The notes: generated from the sequence alone by a model not told the origin. A stretch of DNA of 64,000 nucleotides from Parasponia andersonii (GCA_002914805.1 JXTB01000068.1:769364-833363), one strand, 5' to 3'; counted from the first letter of the stretch, positions 49,676-63,366 are shown. A program made the numbers and translations.

Positions 49676-51926
49676 ATTGGGGGAATAAGAGAGTTTGCTT
49701 TTGATTTGTTGGTTAGTGGAGCTTGAAATGTCCCGTACGTGGTGACCCAGATACATGAAGTACTCTACTAGTAATCCAAGCCTTGGAGCCTAGCTAGAAG
49801 GGCCTCCGATGATCCCTTTTTGGATGCGTCGTTTGGTTTGCTCACAAAAGTATCTCTCTTGGAATTTCATTGCTAGTCTTATATAAGGTCTTGTTGTGGA
49901 TCTTGTATAATTAGTTTGTGAATGAATGCAGAGTGCTCTAATAGAATATCATGTGGACTAAAAGAACTCTAGCTATTTGTACTGCTCAGTACTCACACCT
50001 GACCGTCTGTGTAGATTCCGACAATCAATTCATGTAGAATATGCATGTGTACGTACATAGGTAGGGATCACATATATTTCTATGTTCACATGACTTCAAA
50101 TCACAAATGAAATGGCCCGATCCCTATCTACTGAAGTGATTAATAAGCTTATTTTCTTATGTTTCGGTGCCAAAGAAGAAAAAAAAACAGCAAGTAAGTT
50201 AATTTTTGTACTATTTCATTGAGTTTCTTACTTCTTGTCGTTTTTTAATAGACTTCATTTTTGTACTATTTCATTGAGTTTCTTACTTCTTGTCGTTTTT
50301 TAATAGACTCATTTTTTTTTTTTTTGCATCAATTTTCTTAGTAAAGTATGTATTAGTATATGACTTTTGCATGTAGTTATCCATTTTTGTTTACTAGTTG
50401 TATCAATTTCATATCACTATCTCAATTATCATGTGTTAGTATATCAATTTTAGTTTCAGTTTATCAATATATAAAGCCTTTTCTTTAAATCTTTTTTCAA
50501 ACTAATAAACTGATACAAATATTAAAAATATGAATTATTTTAGCCCTTTTTGATTAACTAGGCCATTTTGTAAATTTTTTAAAATAAATTCGGTCAATTT
50601 CTGGTAGTATTTAAAATGGATATTTCCTAAACTTGAACCAAATTAAAATTCGGTTATTCGGCTAAGAAGCCCTTTAAAATACTAATGTTTACTTAATTTA
50701 AGGGCAAAAACTTTGGCATTTTGCTAAAAAGTCCTTTAGTAAACCCAAAATACTTAAAAACTATCATGTATATGTGGAGAGCCAGGCCCCCAAAACTTGG
50801 ACATGATTAATTGAGAGAGAGAAAAGAATTGAAGTAAAAGAACATAAATAAATTTCTCGTTTAATTTGAAATCTATGCATGATTTTGTCAGATATTTAAA
50901 CGTTGACTGCTAAAGGCAACACCCGAATCTATTTAAGTTGGGCCTAGCACAATGTTGAGTCCAAAAGGACATTAGTGCACTAAGCTTATGTCATAACAAA
51001 TTTATACATACTGTAAGTCTAATTGCAGCAAATAATCAAGACACGTGGTGCCTGCTGAACAAGTTTGACAAATTGTTCTACGCAACAACTGCAATGATTT
51101 TTTTTTTTTTCAAGGAATCTTTATTTATTTAAGTCTGATTAGTGTTTGTAATATTTTATATCCTATTAGATTATTATTCAATAACTGGGTGTGTGACTCC
51201 ATGAAATAGTCACAATGGAACCACGTGAAAATTGCTTGCTTCTATTTACTTTATTCACTATTTTGGTAGTTGAATTAATTTTACACTAATCAAATTTGGT
51301 AAATCTAAAAAAATCTAACATTGGCATCACAACATGTCATTAATATTTAGTTGGCAAGATTTTCGGATTTTTCTAATCCATTATTGCAAGAATGGTGAAC
51401 ACCAGAAGCTGGCTACAGTGGGTGTTCATAGTGTGGTATGGCTAGTTTCACTTCTCATTTACTGTGCTAAATCAGATATATGGTTCGTGACTATTCTAAA
51501 ATCTTGCGGTTTTAAGTGATTAGGAGAAACCAAACCAAATTACACCTAAATTCCCAATGCAGTATGGTTCAATTTATGCGGCTTAGGTAATAGGCTTTAG
51601 ATTTGAGTTTGACAAATTCGGTTTTAAGACGTTTGATAAATTTAGCCAATTGAAATTTAATACTTCTTAACTTCTAAATTAATTATTTTACAAGGAAAAA
51701 AAAAAGGATTGCATGCTAGTTATAAAAGTATTATAATCTATGAAAATAAAAGTTCTAAAAAGAAAATTAAAAATGTAACCAAAAGTCCTTTGGGATTATC
51801 GTATAAAGTATATTACGGTGTCGTGAGGTATGAACCGCAATCATTTTTCTCCAAACTGTAGGTCGGATGGAAAAGTGTAGATTAAAAACTATATAAACCA
51901 CAACAAACAACATAACATTAAAATAA

Positions 51927-51957
<31 letters not shown>

Positions 51958-52625
51958 AGAACGCACACTACACACACTTTGGCATGATTTATGTGATGTA
52001 TTGTTTTTTTTTTTTTTAACACCCGTTACGCCCCTAAGATTAGCTACTAGTATGATGAAACAGTACACCACTCAGGCGAAAAACAGCAGGCCTCACACTC
52101 TTCCAATCACATGCCGTCTCTGCTCACTGTTGCTTAACTGTCTCGGGTCGACGATTCCAATAAACAGAGTCGTGCAGACTCTAATTAATACATAGTTCTC
52201 AAGCTCGAAAGAAAAGGACATGGCTCACTGAAATTGAAGCCGAGCCCCTCTTTCCACCATCATGAAGTGCTAAAAAGCGGTGGAAATCCCTTTAGGCCAA
52301 TTAAGCAATTGCTTAAGTTCTCCAATAATATTGAGGCCCAAAATATCTTATACCATTTACTATCATAAAATCCAAAATTCTTTTACCATACATTAATATT
52401 TACTCGTTATCAAACCTCTTTATTATTTTAAAGTAACCATTAAAAGTGAAAGTAATTCATTAAACCTATTTTAGAGGACTAGAAACGTCTTATTTTTTAG
52501 GCAAATCTAGTTTACAGAATTTTTTTTTCTTTAATTTAGATATTGAATACCTATTAGCACATTATCTTGGTTTTTTTCCAAAGTCGAAACAAAAAATTAC
52601 TCTTTCTCAAGACTACGTATACGGT
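49676..52625. other. Intergenic, AT-rich
   Basis: Downstream of the Aux/IAA gene. It holds a tandem duplication (50202-50309) and a long T tract (about 51928-51953). The frames at 51334-51519 and 52001-52195 have no recognisable domain. No gene is supported. Confidence 0.6.
50202..50309. repeat. Recent tandem duplication, 55-base period
   Basis: 53 bases are identical at 50202-50254 and 50257-50309, starting ATTTTTGTACTATTTC and ending TTTTAATAGACT. The absence of differences suggests a recent event or an assembly artefact. Confidence 0.85.
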
Positions 52626-53938
52626 TGTTGTCCTAAGAATAGCTAACCCAAGAAGGAGAGGGGGGTGAATTAGGTTTTTAAGACTTTTATAAACTTTTTT
52701 AATAAAATAACAAGATTAAGCAAATAATAAATGGAGCAAGTAAAAGTAGTAAATAAATAACCACAATATCAAAGTAAATAAATTAAAGAGATAGGGTTAG
52801 AGAGATGCAAACGCTATTTTTACGAAATACGACAAATAGGACGATTTGCTTTTGTTCCCGTCTCTCAGCAACTTGCTTAGAGCTTTCTACTATCAGATCA
52901 AGATTATGGGCTTGACTGACCCCTTGTACAATCCGGAGTGATTTCTTCTTAGGCACACCCACGCCTTTACTATTTCTTGAATCTGTCTCTATTACGCCTA
53001 ACCACGGATTGTTTAGAATTCGTTGTCAATCTCACCTATACCGGGTTGTTTATGACTCCAGTGCCAACCTCACCTCTCAATAATATTTTTATGAAAATAC
53101 AAGTAAACACTCACTCAAAGAATCATCTCTCAAAGAAATAATACAAGATAAGCTTAGGTAATTTGAAAACAATGTACAAATGATGCTCTAGCAATGACTC
53201 AAATAGATTTGAAAGTTATAATTAGGTAAAAAAGAGCTTTTACACTTAGAAATTGATTGAGTGTCAATATAAGTTCGTATTCTCTCATCCTAAGTTATCA
53301 AACTTGGTTCTATTTAAAGGCATATTAAAAAACTAGCCGTTTTCGACTGTTAGTATCTTGCTGCCAGAATGTTGGTCGACTAAAAAACTAGCTGTTGGAG
53401 TCCGAAATGCCAGTTCAGCTCCGACGGTCATTTTTTGGCCTTTATTTTGGTCGAACAAAATCAGTTAGAAACAATTGAACCAATTTGGTCGTTCTTAAAA
53501 CTTTCTTTTTCAAAACATTTTTAACTTTAAGAAAATGTACTTTTTAGAATATTTGGACTAGATTAGAAATGATATTTATTTTCAAACAATCAATAGATTT
53601 AGAGTTTAGCTAATTCTTTGAAAATTTGTTTGAAAAATTATTTGAAAGATTTTTGAGTCATATCAAAGAGAATATTTTATGCAATGCAATAAATCAAGTA
53701 CAAGACTAGGAAATAAATTTTAACCTATTTAGACTTGGTCTTGAATTTTGATTCTTCACATTCATCTTCATCCTTCGAGGTTTATCAATGATACTCTATT
53801 CTTGAGAACTTCATTTCTTGAGTTTTATCAATTTCTTTTTCAACTTCGTAACTACAAACTCAAGCCAGTTATTAGTAACTAAATCACATGTTTGTTATTA
53901 TCAAAATAAGATAAGATTGAAAGCCACATAGGTCAACA
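52626..53938 (+). mobile_element. Solo-LTR-like element, about 1.3 kb
   Basis: The stretch begins TGTTGTCCTA and ends TAGGTCAACA; the ends are inverted complements at nine of ten positions. The opening GAAGGAGAGGGGGGTGAATTAG and the late ATTATCAAAATAAGAT resemble copia (SIRE/Maximus-type) LTRs as I remember them. The flanking five-base sequences do not match (ACGGT and ACTGC), so a target duplication is not confirmed. No coding frame. Confidence 0.5.
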
Positions 53939-56012
53939 ACTGCTACTCTAGGCTCAAGATTTCTTTAATAAGTTTATAACAACAAAAAAAAAAATGCCGA
54001 TGAGCAGAACACTTCTTCTATTGTGATTAAATATCATATTTAACTCCTTATTCTCAAAAAAAATCTAAAACTATCTCCTTTATTTTTCAAAATAGGAAAA
54101 AAGTATACCCTAGTAACTTTTTTTTTGTCAAACTTTGAAACGTGAAATTCTAAAATATTCTTGCATTTATTTCAAAAATTTATTACCAAACACTCCCTAT
54201 TATCTAATTATTTTTTTATTTAAAAAATAAAAAGAATATCACATTATTATTCTAGAATATAGAAAAATGTTAATAATGTCTTCTTTTCCAATAAATTTTT
54301 AGATTATTATTTTTGAAAGCAATTAATTCAAGGTTATTTGGATATCAATATTCTAAGGAAATTAATATCATTTAGAAAAGAATCTAGTAAAAAATTTGAC
54401 CAAAAAGAGAAGAATGGTCACTTATTTTTTGTTTTAGAAAATATAGGGGATACTTTGGGTTTTTATAAAAACATATAACAAAGGTTGTATTTAGTTAAAT
54501 AAGGGGATGTTTTTGGGATTACACCAATTATTTCCATGAATTTTAATAGTTATGTCTTTTTTACTCATTTTCTCTCTAGTTGTTAATTATTGAATTTTTA
54601 ATTAGTTATTGTTATTATTGCATCTATCTGATTTTTTTTTTTATAGGATTTAACGGTTTGTTTTGTTGTTTTCTGGATGGTATAAGAGAATTTTTTTCCC
54701 CTTTTCAAACCCTTTGATACAATTCTTTTTTTTTTTTTTTTTTAAATTCCTTTTGGATAGGCCTCTTTAAAGATTTTGGGATTTGGATACTTATACTTAA
54801 TTTTTCAAAAATAATACTAAAAATATAATCTTTTCCAAATAATTATTTTTTCATACGACATTCAGTGATATTTTTACAAATATTTTGATTACAAGAAACT
54901 AAAATGGTCTCCAATAATAAAATTGATTTCTTGGTTTCTAGTAATAGAATTAGTTTCTGAGTTTTAGCAAAAAATCAAATTAGTTTAAGTAACATTTTTA
55001 TTTAGTTTCTAAACTCTGGTAATTAAATTAGTTTCTTTAGGATCTAGTTATTAGTTACAAGAAACTAAAAATAGCTTAGAGTCAAGTTATATTTTCTTTC
55101 ATGGCTTTTGATTCTAGAAAATATTCTCTCTCTCAAGTTGAGAGCCGAGTTGCTTTCTTCTCCTGAGCTTATTGTTTAAGCTATTGATGTGTCGAATTCA
55201 AATTGGTCTTGATTCACTGATCTAAGTCCAAAAATCTGGCTTTGGATATGATGAGACCACTATTGATGATCATGCGATTGCGAGTTAACTTAAAGGGATC
55301 AGTTCAAGTTGCGGAAGCTTGAGAGGGATCTCAAGTACATTGGCTGAAGTTTGCAATCACCGAGTGGGAATTAGCTCGGTATTTGGCGTCAACTAGAAAG
55401 AAGTTCTAGATTCTTCAATTTAGAGAAGTAAAAAAGATAAAAGAGAATAAAAGGAAAAAACATAAAAATAGACATATAGTATTTATTACGGATTAGAGAA
55501 GTAACTATAATTAAATTTTGATTGAAATATATAAATAAAATAATTTATAAAAAGTATCATGAATTAATTAATATATCATTTGAAAAAAAATTTTATTCTC
55601 AAAATTACGTATACATTAGTTATTAAAGACATAGATAACTAAAATTAAATTTTTGTATGAAATAAAATATAAAAATAAAATAATTTATTGAAGAAAAAAT
55701 TTTAATATAAAATATATGCCCTTAAATAAATATATGCAGTATATATAGAAATAATTTTTCAAAAATCCAGGGGCATATGCCCCCTTGTCTAAGTGTAGGT
55801 CCGCCATTATCTTCGTTACTACTATTTAACTAAATGGCAAGTACATATTGCTGGATTTTTTTTTTCCCTACAAGCCAAGGATTTTTTTCACCAAGATACA
55901 TATAATTGTTTTTTAAGGAAAAAGTGTGTCTCCAGTAGCATTAGCTATTAGGGTATTTTCCACCTATACCACCATAATAGTGTAATTTTTACGTACATCA
56001 AACAATAACTTA
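53939..56012. other. Intergenic, AT-rich, no gene seen
   Basis: No coding frame or intact element is supported. A GC-richer patch at about 55100-55400 may be a decayed element fragment, but I do not recognise it. A short AGGGGCATATGCCCCCT palindrome lies near 55771-55787. Confidence 0.5.
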
Positions 56013-56822
56013 ATCTCTAAAGGTATAAAATCATATTTATACCTGAATTTTGTTACTTTGTCCAAATTATATCATATATTTTAAATATTATCAATATTGA
56101 TCTTTAAATTTAATGTTTTTTATGAATTCATACAATTTTTAGGTCAAAGACTAACTTTGACCAATAAATGCCCAAACTGCCCTTTTGGAATTAAAACAAA
56201 AATATTTGGAAAAAGATATCTAATAATTTATCAAAATTTAAAATTAACATGAATTTCAAAACTAAATAACACAAACGGAATATTCATTTTGAAAATATAA
56301 CAAAATTTAATTAAAAAAAAAAACCTTCCTTCCCCTTGACTTCCTCCTCTGGCATACCCTTCATCTTCTTAATAAATGAAACTGAAAAAATTTCATAGAA
56401 CAATCATTTCTTCAATATCAAAAGGCCATTAAAGGGACAAAGATTAGGATGGATATTTCTTCTGCCAAAACTGGTCTAAGATGGAAGATCTAAAGGGGAA
56501 CAAATACCGTGATAAGAAAACAAGAGAGAAAGAGTCCGGTGGAAAGTGTAGATTTTTTCAATTTCTAATATCTACAATTTTTATTTTAGTTTTAATTTAG
56601 CGTTAAATTTAAAATTGAAATTGATTTTTTAAAACATGTGTTTTTAAAAAAGGGTATTTTGGTAACTTCGAGAGTAAATTTTAGGATTTAATCTAAAGAT
56701 AGTATAAATTTGTAACAAAATATAAATTTACATATCGATAATGATAATATTCAAAATACAAACTATAAATTGGACAAAGTGACAAAATATTATAAATAAT
56801 GATTTGATCTTAATCTCTAGCC
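56013..56822. mobile_element. Long-inverted-repeat element (MITE or MULE-type)
   Basis: The left arm 56047-56097 is matched in inverse by 56732-56788, sharing ACTTTGTCCAA at one end and ATTATCA-TAT at the other. Similarity continues outward, including AAATCAT-ATTTATA. About 630 bases of non-coding DNA lie between the arms. Long inverted arms suggest a non-autonomous Mutator-like or similar DNA element. Ends and target duplication were not resolved. Confidence 0.55.
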
Positions 56823-59620
56823 CCTGCACCATTTCCAATACTAAAAAGAATATCTCTTATATACATTCTTTTTTATCTACTTTATATATATATATATATA
56901 TATTATTCCCTATTATTCACTAGTTATGCTCATATACAATTTTTTTCTTAACATATTGATCCAATAATATGTTTTATTATTTAATAAAGTTATAGAAATT
57001 AATAGATTAATAAATTATATTTTGTTAAGTAAAACATTTACTCCTAATATAATATTTAAATTCAAATTTACATTATCTTATTAACTCTTCATTAAGTCCA
57101 AATTTTCTTATTCAGATATATTAAAACAAATGTAAAGTCGAACTTATTGGAAAAATTATAAAATTAGATAAGATTCTTAATTATTATATATTTCTTATCT
57201 TATCAACTCTTTACCAATGCACATGAGCAACTATAAAGTTGAATTAATAAACCCTAAGTATAAAACTAATAACATTCTTAAGAATATATTTCTTATCTTA
57301 TAAACTCTTCACTAAATTCAACTTTTCTTATCTGGATGCATTGAAGTAAGTATAAAGTTGAACTTATTGGAGAAAGTGTAAAACTATAAGATTCTTAAGA
57401 ATATATTTCTTATCAAATAATTTTCTTATTTTGCTATAAATAACAATCCTGAATTCTATTTCAAATTAGCCTCTTGAGAAAAAAAAATATTATTCAAAAC
57501 TCATCTTCTTATTTTCTTTAGTCAAACCATTTATGTTATCTAACCATCTATTTGTTGCAGGAAAAAAAATATTCATCTAATCTATATTATTAATGAAGAT
57601 GTGCTCCTTTTTCAAATTTATTTAGATATTTATGAAGATCCTATTATAGGTAGGTACCAATCTTTGGATTAATTTTGGTCTCATGTGGAGGAAGGGTACA
57701 ACAAAGCAAGAAACTATAATGGGAAGTATCGTAACAAATGATCTGTGTAATAGTTTCGAATTCAAACTATAATTACTGAAATAAAGAAATTGAATAGATA
57801 CTTGAAATAAGTAAAGAATATGAATTCAAGTGGTACTTCAAATAAAAATATTGTGAATATTTATTAAACTTAGTTTTCATATTATTACTATCAGTCTAAG
57901 TACTTAACATTACGTTCACAATAGCTTGCAGTTACATCGAGCAAATGAATTATTCATGCAAGATCTCATAGTTCAAAAAAGGCTTCAAATTTAATCATGT
58001 TTGGAATATGTAATGTTGGTCCAGGTTATGTAATGTTATTGTATTATATGTATTTTGCATTATGTTTAATGTTCGAGTTTAATTTGAATATTATGTAATT
58101 TTAATTAATGTCCATGTAACTATTTGATATTTTTACATTACAATTGATATTTCATATAATTTACATGTTAATTTTTATAAAATCAACCATGCAATAATAA
58201 TAAAAAAATATGGAACATAGAAGGAAGATTTTTATTTTTTGGTAGTACAAAGAAATTAACTTTGTTCAAAACTATGTAGTTGGGGTCAAAATTAAAAAAC
58301 TATAATTTAATTCGTGGGGTTTAAACTTTAAAGAAAAGGGAAAAGGAAAAAAAAAAAGAAAAGAAAGGCATTTGGAGTGATTGAACATTGCCATAATATT
58401 ATTGGCGTGATACCGTTCATTTTTATTTCAATGACAATTTGCCATTGAACACTGGCACTAGGTTGGAGCAAGACTCTAGCGTTATTCTCACTTTTGCATG
58501 CTTGGAGAATCTCTTAATCAAATAGTCGATGAAATTGATAAATAAATAAGGGTTAATTGCTAAAAAGAAATAGCATGAACTATGACATTTATGTGATATT
58601 GATCCTACCTTTTGACTTACATAAATTTATACATTGATTTGTGCACACTATTTAAAATTATTTTTGATAATTTTTTATTATTTTTAGCATATATAGAATA
58701 TTCAATTGAGGCTAAGCTCAAATTAGTTTAGAATTTTTAAGAATGTGTGTGAATCCGTGGGAAGGTGAAGAGTTCAAATTTTTAGTCCAATTTCACATTT
58801 AGTATAGAAATAGATAAGATCAAAACTTAAAAAAAAAACCATAATTCATCTTTGTTTTAGGAAGTTAATTGATAAATAAATAGAAACATGTATACACTCC
58901 TGGCTATATATGTAGCTGCCACACAAGAAACCAACTTGTATATAAAGGTAAAAAAAAAAAAATGCTAAATACACTCTTTTTTTTCACCATATTTTATGCT
59001 CATTAATTTTACAATCTAACACATGAATTACATTATTTAATTTAATATTTTAATAATATAATAAATTATAATAAAATCTACATTAAAAAACATTACAGCT
59101 AGCATTAGTCCTAAAGATATCTTGTCTTTGTTAGCAAACACATCACTTGCAGCAAACATTACACGTGGTTTATCTAGTGGAATCCACATTTCTCGCCAAT
59201 GAACAGTCGAGTGTCTTCACAATAATTCGTACATAGCATGATGTGTCTATTAATCTGAGCGTCTTAAAAAATAAAAAATCAAGACGATGATGCTGTGGAA
59301 TAAAATCAGTAAATAAAGGAAGGATGATCAAAGTCTGACTAAAAGAGTATGGGTCCTGGACTTCATTATTTCTAAATTTTGAAACATGGAACTAACAAAA
59401 AAGCATGGGACCCCCGGGATGAAGAAAAAGATAGAGCAAACTATTTTTTAATTCTGCCCACAAAAATGAATATTTTCACATTTCTTTACCTTATATATTT
59501 TTGCTTTAATTTGTAAGGCTCAACAGTTATTTAAAAAATGATTTCTCAAGGGAAAAAAAAAAAAACCAGCTCCACTAATAATTGGCAAATGGCTATCAAG
59601 GAGAGAATTATTGATCTAAT
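56823..59620. other. Intergenic, very AT-rich
   Basis: Contains a TA microsatellite (about 56885-56902) and degenerate tandem repeats (57071-57410). No coding frame longer than 60 codons is seen. No gene. Confidence 0.6.
57071..57410. repeat. Degenerate tandem repeat, about three units of 100-120 bases
   Basis: Units starting near 57071, 57191 and 57291 share TCTTAT-AACTCTT, then TATAAAGTTGAACTTATTGG, then AAGATTCTTAAGAATATATT with variation and length differences. No coding potential. Confidence 0.6.
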
Positions 59621-60087
59621 TGTTGAAAATAAACTTATTTAAACCCATAAGAAGTATTTTAGGCCCATCAATATGAGGCCAAATAAGTTGGAGTTAGCCC
59701 AAGTATAAAGCTCATAAAAGAAAAATCCTAAGTCCAAATTGAAGAAGCTTTCCACCTAGAATCTTTTAGTGTTAGCTAGATATTAGTTTTTTGCATGTGA
59801 ATTATTTAATTACTTAGATTATTATTAGAAGTGTGTAGAAGAAAATATGTGACTTAAGGATTTTTATAATTGTTTATTTGTGTGGTTCTCATTGTTTCTC
59901 ATGTAGTATAAATATCCCTCTCCATTTGACTTCTGAGCATCAAGTAAGAAGCAAAGCTTCTAAAAGTGAAGAGAAGAGAGAAAGAAGCATAGCTTTTAGT
60001 GAGTGAGTGAGCTTGAGGAGTGAAGTTGAGAATTTTTTCTTGTAAAAGTATTTGAGTGCATAATAAAGTTTGTTTTACTTTCCAACA
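59621..60087 (+). repeat. 5' LTR of the Ty1/copia element
   Basis: 467 bases from TGTTG to CAACA, perfect inverted ends. It contains TATAAATA (59907-59914) and AATAAA (60062-60067) at normal LTR positions for promoter and polyadenylation. Confidence 0.88.
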
Positions 60088-60090
60088 AAG

Positions 60091-60102
60091 TGGTATCAGA
60101 GC
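60091..60102 (+). other. Primer binding site, Ty1/copia element
   Basis: TGGTATCAGAGC, the standard plant copia site complementary to the 3' end of initiator tRNA-Met, three bases after the LTR. Confidence 0.92.
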
Positions 60103-60597
60103 GAGGTTATGAGTTCTCATGAAATTCTAAGTATGCTCTGTGACTGCAGTTTTGACTGATCTTCCACATTAAAAAAGAATTCTTGAGATTGAGATATTAT
60201 CTATTTTTTCCAAATATACTACTATTACATATCAAATCGAAGAGTTGACGAGACAAAAATCCTGCCACAAAAATCAGCCCAATCGGAGTCCGAACGACTC
60301 TGAATGAGTTGTCGAAAATTTGCTAACATAATTGAGCCAAGTCACCGAGCTAAGCCAAATCAGAGCTATTTGACTAAGCTGTCATAGTCGTTAACCAAGC
60401 TGTCGAGCCATCGGAACACACTGTTGACTATACTGTTGACCGCTCTATTGACCTGATTGTTGACTAGCGTTGACCGTTGGTCGAGTATTGTCTTTGACCG
60501 TTGACTTTTAACAAGTTGATATACACGTCAATCTTAAGGTTTTTCGACATTCTGGGTTAATCTGTGAAATTTCTAAAAAATTACTTTGTTAAGAGTT

Positions 60598-61590
60598 ATG
60601 GCTACTGGCAGTTTAGCATCTCTTCAAGTTCCACCATTTCAAGGTAGCAACTTTGATATTTGGACGATCAAAATAAAAGTCCTCCTTGGAGCACATGATG
60701 TTTGGGAAGTAGTGAAGAAAGGCTACGAAGAGCTAAGAGATGAGGTAATACTATCCTCAACATAGAAGAATAGTTTAAAAGATTCAAGAAAAAGAGACAA
60801 AAAAGCTCTCTTCCTCATCTACCAGGCTTTAGATGACAATGAGTTTGAGAAAATCTCAAGTGCAACCTTCGCTGAGGAAACATGGGAGAAACTTCAAATT
60901 TCATATAAGGGAGAAGAAAATGTTAAAAAAGTCCATCTTCAAACTCTAAGAAGAGAGTTTGATTTACTACACATGATGGAGATAGAGTCAGTTTCTGACT
61001 ACTTTTCAAGAGTTTTAACCATTTCAAATCAAATAAAGCGAATGTTGAAAAATTTGAAAATGTTACGATCATAGAAAAGATTTTTCTATCGTTAGATCCA
61101 AAGTTCGAGAATATTGTTACTATCATCGAAGAAACTAAAGATTTAGGAGCCATGATAATAAAACAACTCTTAGGTTCTTTACAAACTCACGTGAAAAAGA
61201 AAAAAAGAAGCCAAATTTTAAAGAGAAGCTTTTCAAGACACAACTTACAGAGAAAGAAGATAGCTAATGTAACGAAAGAAGTCAACGTGATCATAGTAAA
61301 GGACGAGCCCGAGGACAACGACATAATACAAGTCAAGGTCGTGGACGAGGTTGGAATTCTAACAACCACAATTATCATATCAGCAATTTTAAAAGAAGAG
61401 AAAGCTCTACAAGAGATCGTGGTAGAGGTCGAATGAACTCAAAACTTGAGAAGTTTCAAGTTGAATATTTCAATTGTCACAAGTTTGGTCATTATACTAG
61501 AAAGTGTAGAGCACCTTATAGCAAAATTGAAGAAAAAATCAATTACGTTAAAGAGAAAAGGGAAGAAAATGGCACCGTGCTACTAGCATA
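60598..61590 (+). pseudogene. Ty1/copia gag, interrupted
   Basis: The ATG at 60598 opens MATGSLASLQ, then FDIWTIKIKVLL, the usual copia gag (UBN2-like) start. Stops occur at about 60763 and 61072, and the frame shifts afterwards. The zinc knuckle near 61460-61510 reads FNCHKFGHYTRKC. The first Cys of the CX2CX4HX4C motif is replaced by Tyr, so this knuckle is damaged. Confidence 0.82.
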
Positions 61591-61619
61591 AAACGATAAT
61601 GACAGAGGACAAGACAACA

Positions 61620-62118
61620 CATAGTGTCTTGACACTGGTGCTAGCAATCATATGTGTAGGAATCGATCAATGTTCATAGAGTTTGATGAATCAATCAGTG
61701 GGAGTGTTTATTTTGGTGATGATTCAAAAGTAGCAGTAAAAGAAAAAGATAAAATTCTTATCCACTTGAAAAATGAGGGGTATCAATTTATTTCAAATGT
61801 TTGTTATGTACCCACAATGAAAACAAATATCTTGAGTTTGGGACAACTCTTAGAGAAAGGCTATGATATTCACTAGAAAAGTTATTGCCTTTCTATAAGA
61901 GATAACAACATGAACTTAATTGCCAAAGTGTCTATGTCAAGAAATAAAATGTTCTTATTGAACATTCAAAATGATATGGCAAAATGTCTGAAAGCATGTT
62001 ATAAGGATTCATCATGGCTATGGCATTTGAGATTCGGGCATCTCAACTTTGGAGGACTAGAGCTACTATCCAATAAAGAAATGGTGAGAGACTTGCCATA
62101 CATCAATCATCCTGATTA
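61620..62118 (+). pseudogene. Ty1/copia protease and GAG-pre-integrase region
   Basis: CLDTGASNHMC near 61626 is the copia aspartic protease active site. WLWHLRFGHLNF near 62014 is the GAG-pre-integrase HxxxGH landmark. A stop at about 61875 separates the two and another at about 62117 closes the stretch. Confidence 0.8.
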
Positions 62119-62155
62119 GCTTTGTGAAGGATACTTACTCAGGAAGTAATTCAGG

Positions 62156-62938
62156 AAAAATTTTCCAAAAAAGTTGAATTTAAGAGCTTAGAAGCTACTA
62201 GAGTCAAGAAAAACTTTTCAAAAAAGTTGAATTCAAGAGCTTAGAAGCTACTAGAGCTCGTGCATAAAGATGTGTGTGGTCGTATCAAACCAAGTTCTTT
62301 CAGTAAGAGAAATTACTTCTTGCTCTTTATTGATAATTTCTCAAGAAAGACGGGTTTATTTCTTGAAGCAAAAATTAGAAGTCTTTGAAACTTTTAAGAA
62401 GTTCAAGGTTGCTATAGAGAAGGAAAGCGGTCTTTAGATCAAAGCTATGAGATCTGATAAAAGAGGAGAATTCACTTCAAAAGATTTTCAAGAATTCTAC
62501 AAAGCAAATAGAATTCGACGATCTTTAACCATTCAAAAATCTCCTTAATAAAATGGTGTGGTAGAAAGGAAGAACCGGACTATCCTCAATATAGCTCGAA
62601 GCATGCTGAAAAGTAAGAGATTATCCAAAGAGTTCTAGGCAAAAGTTATTGCATGTGCAGTTTACTTGTCCAATCGATCTCCAACAAGAAATGTATGAGG
62701 AAAGACACCACAAGAAGCATGGAGCGGAAGGAAGCTTGAGATCTTCCACTTGAGAGACTTTAGAAGCATAGCCTATATGCATGTGCCAGACGAACATAGA
62801 ATTAAGCTTGATGATAAAAGCGAGAAGTTAATTTTTATCGGCTATAATACTAACTCCAAAAGATATAAATTATACAATCCTAACAATGGAAAAGTAATCA
62901 TTAGCCGAGATGTAATATTCGATGAAGAAAGTGAATAG
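62156..62938 (+). pseudogene. Ty1/copia integrase, interrupted, with internal duplication
   Basis: VCGRIKPSSF, YFLLFIDNFSRKT, SDKRGEFTS and NGVVERKNRTI are the copia integrase landmarks, in order. Stops break the frame at several points. At 62156-62256 a segment of about 53 bases around AAGTTGAATT-AAGAGCTTAG is tandemly duplicated, which is not expected in the family and disrupts the start of the domain. The C-terminal part (62750-62938) is open. Confidence 0.82.
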
Positions 62939-63366
62939 TACTTTAGTTCTCAAACAAATGACTATAATTTCTTTCTACAATTTGAAGATATGGAAACACC
63001 AATAGAGCAAGCAAGAGAAGTCCATTAGGAGACTATTACTCTACCTTCCTCACTAACATCATCCATTCATGAAGAGACACCTCCATCTTTCTTAACTGAG
63101 AGGCATGAAAAATGTACAAAAAGTCTTGAAGATCTATATGAGGTGACTGATAGACTCGAAAACCTTACTCTATTTTGCCTATTTGCTGATTGTGAACCAA
63201 TGAACTTCTAAGAGGCTATACAAGATGAAAAATGGAGGAATATAATAGATGAAAAATTCAAAGCCATAAAGAAGAAGAATGATACTTGGGAACTATCTAC
63301 TTTTCTTAAAGGTCATAAAGCTATCGTGTAAAATGGGTGTACAAGGTGAAGAAGAATGCCAACTAA

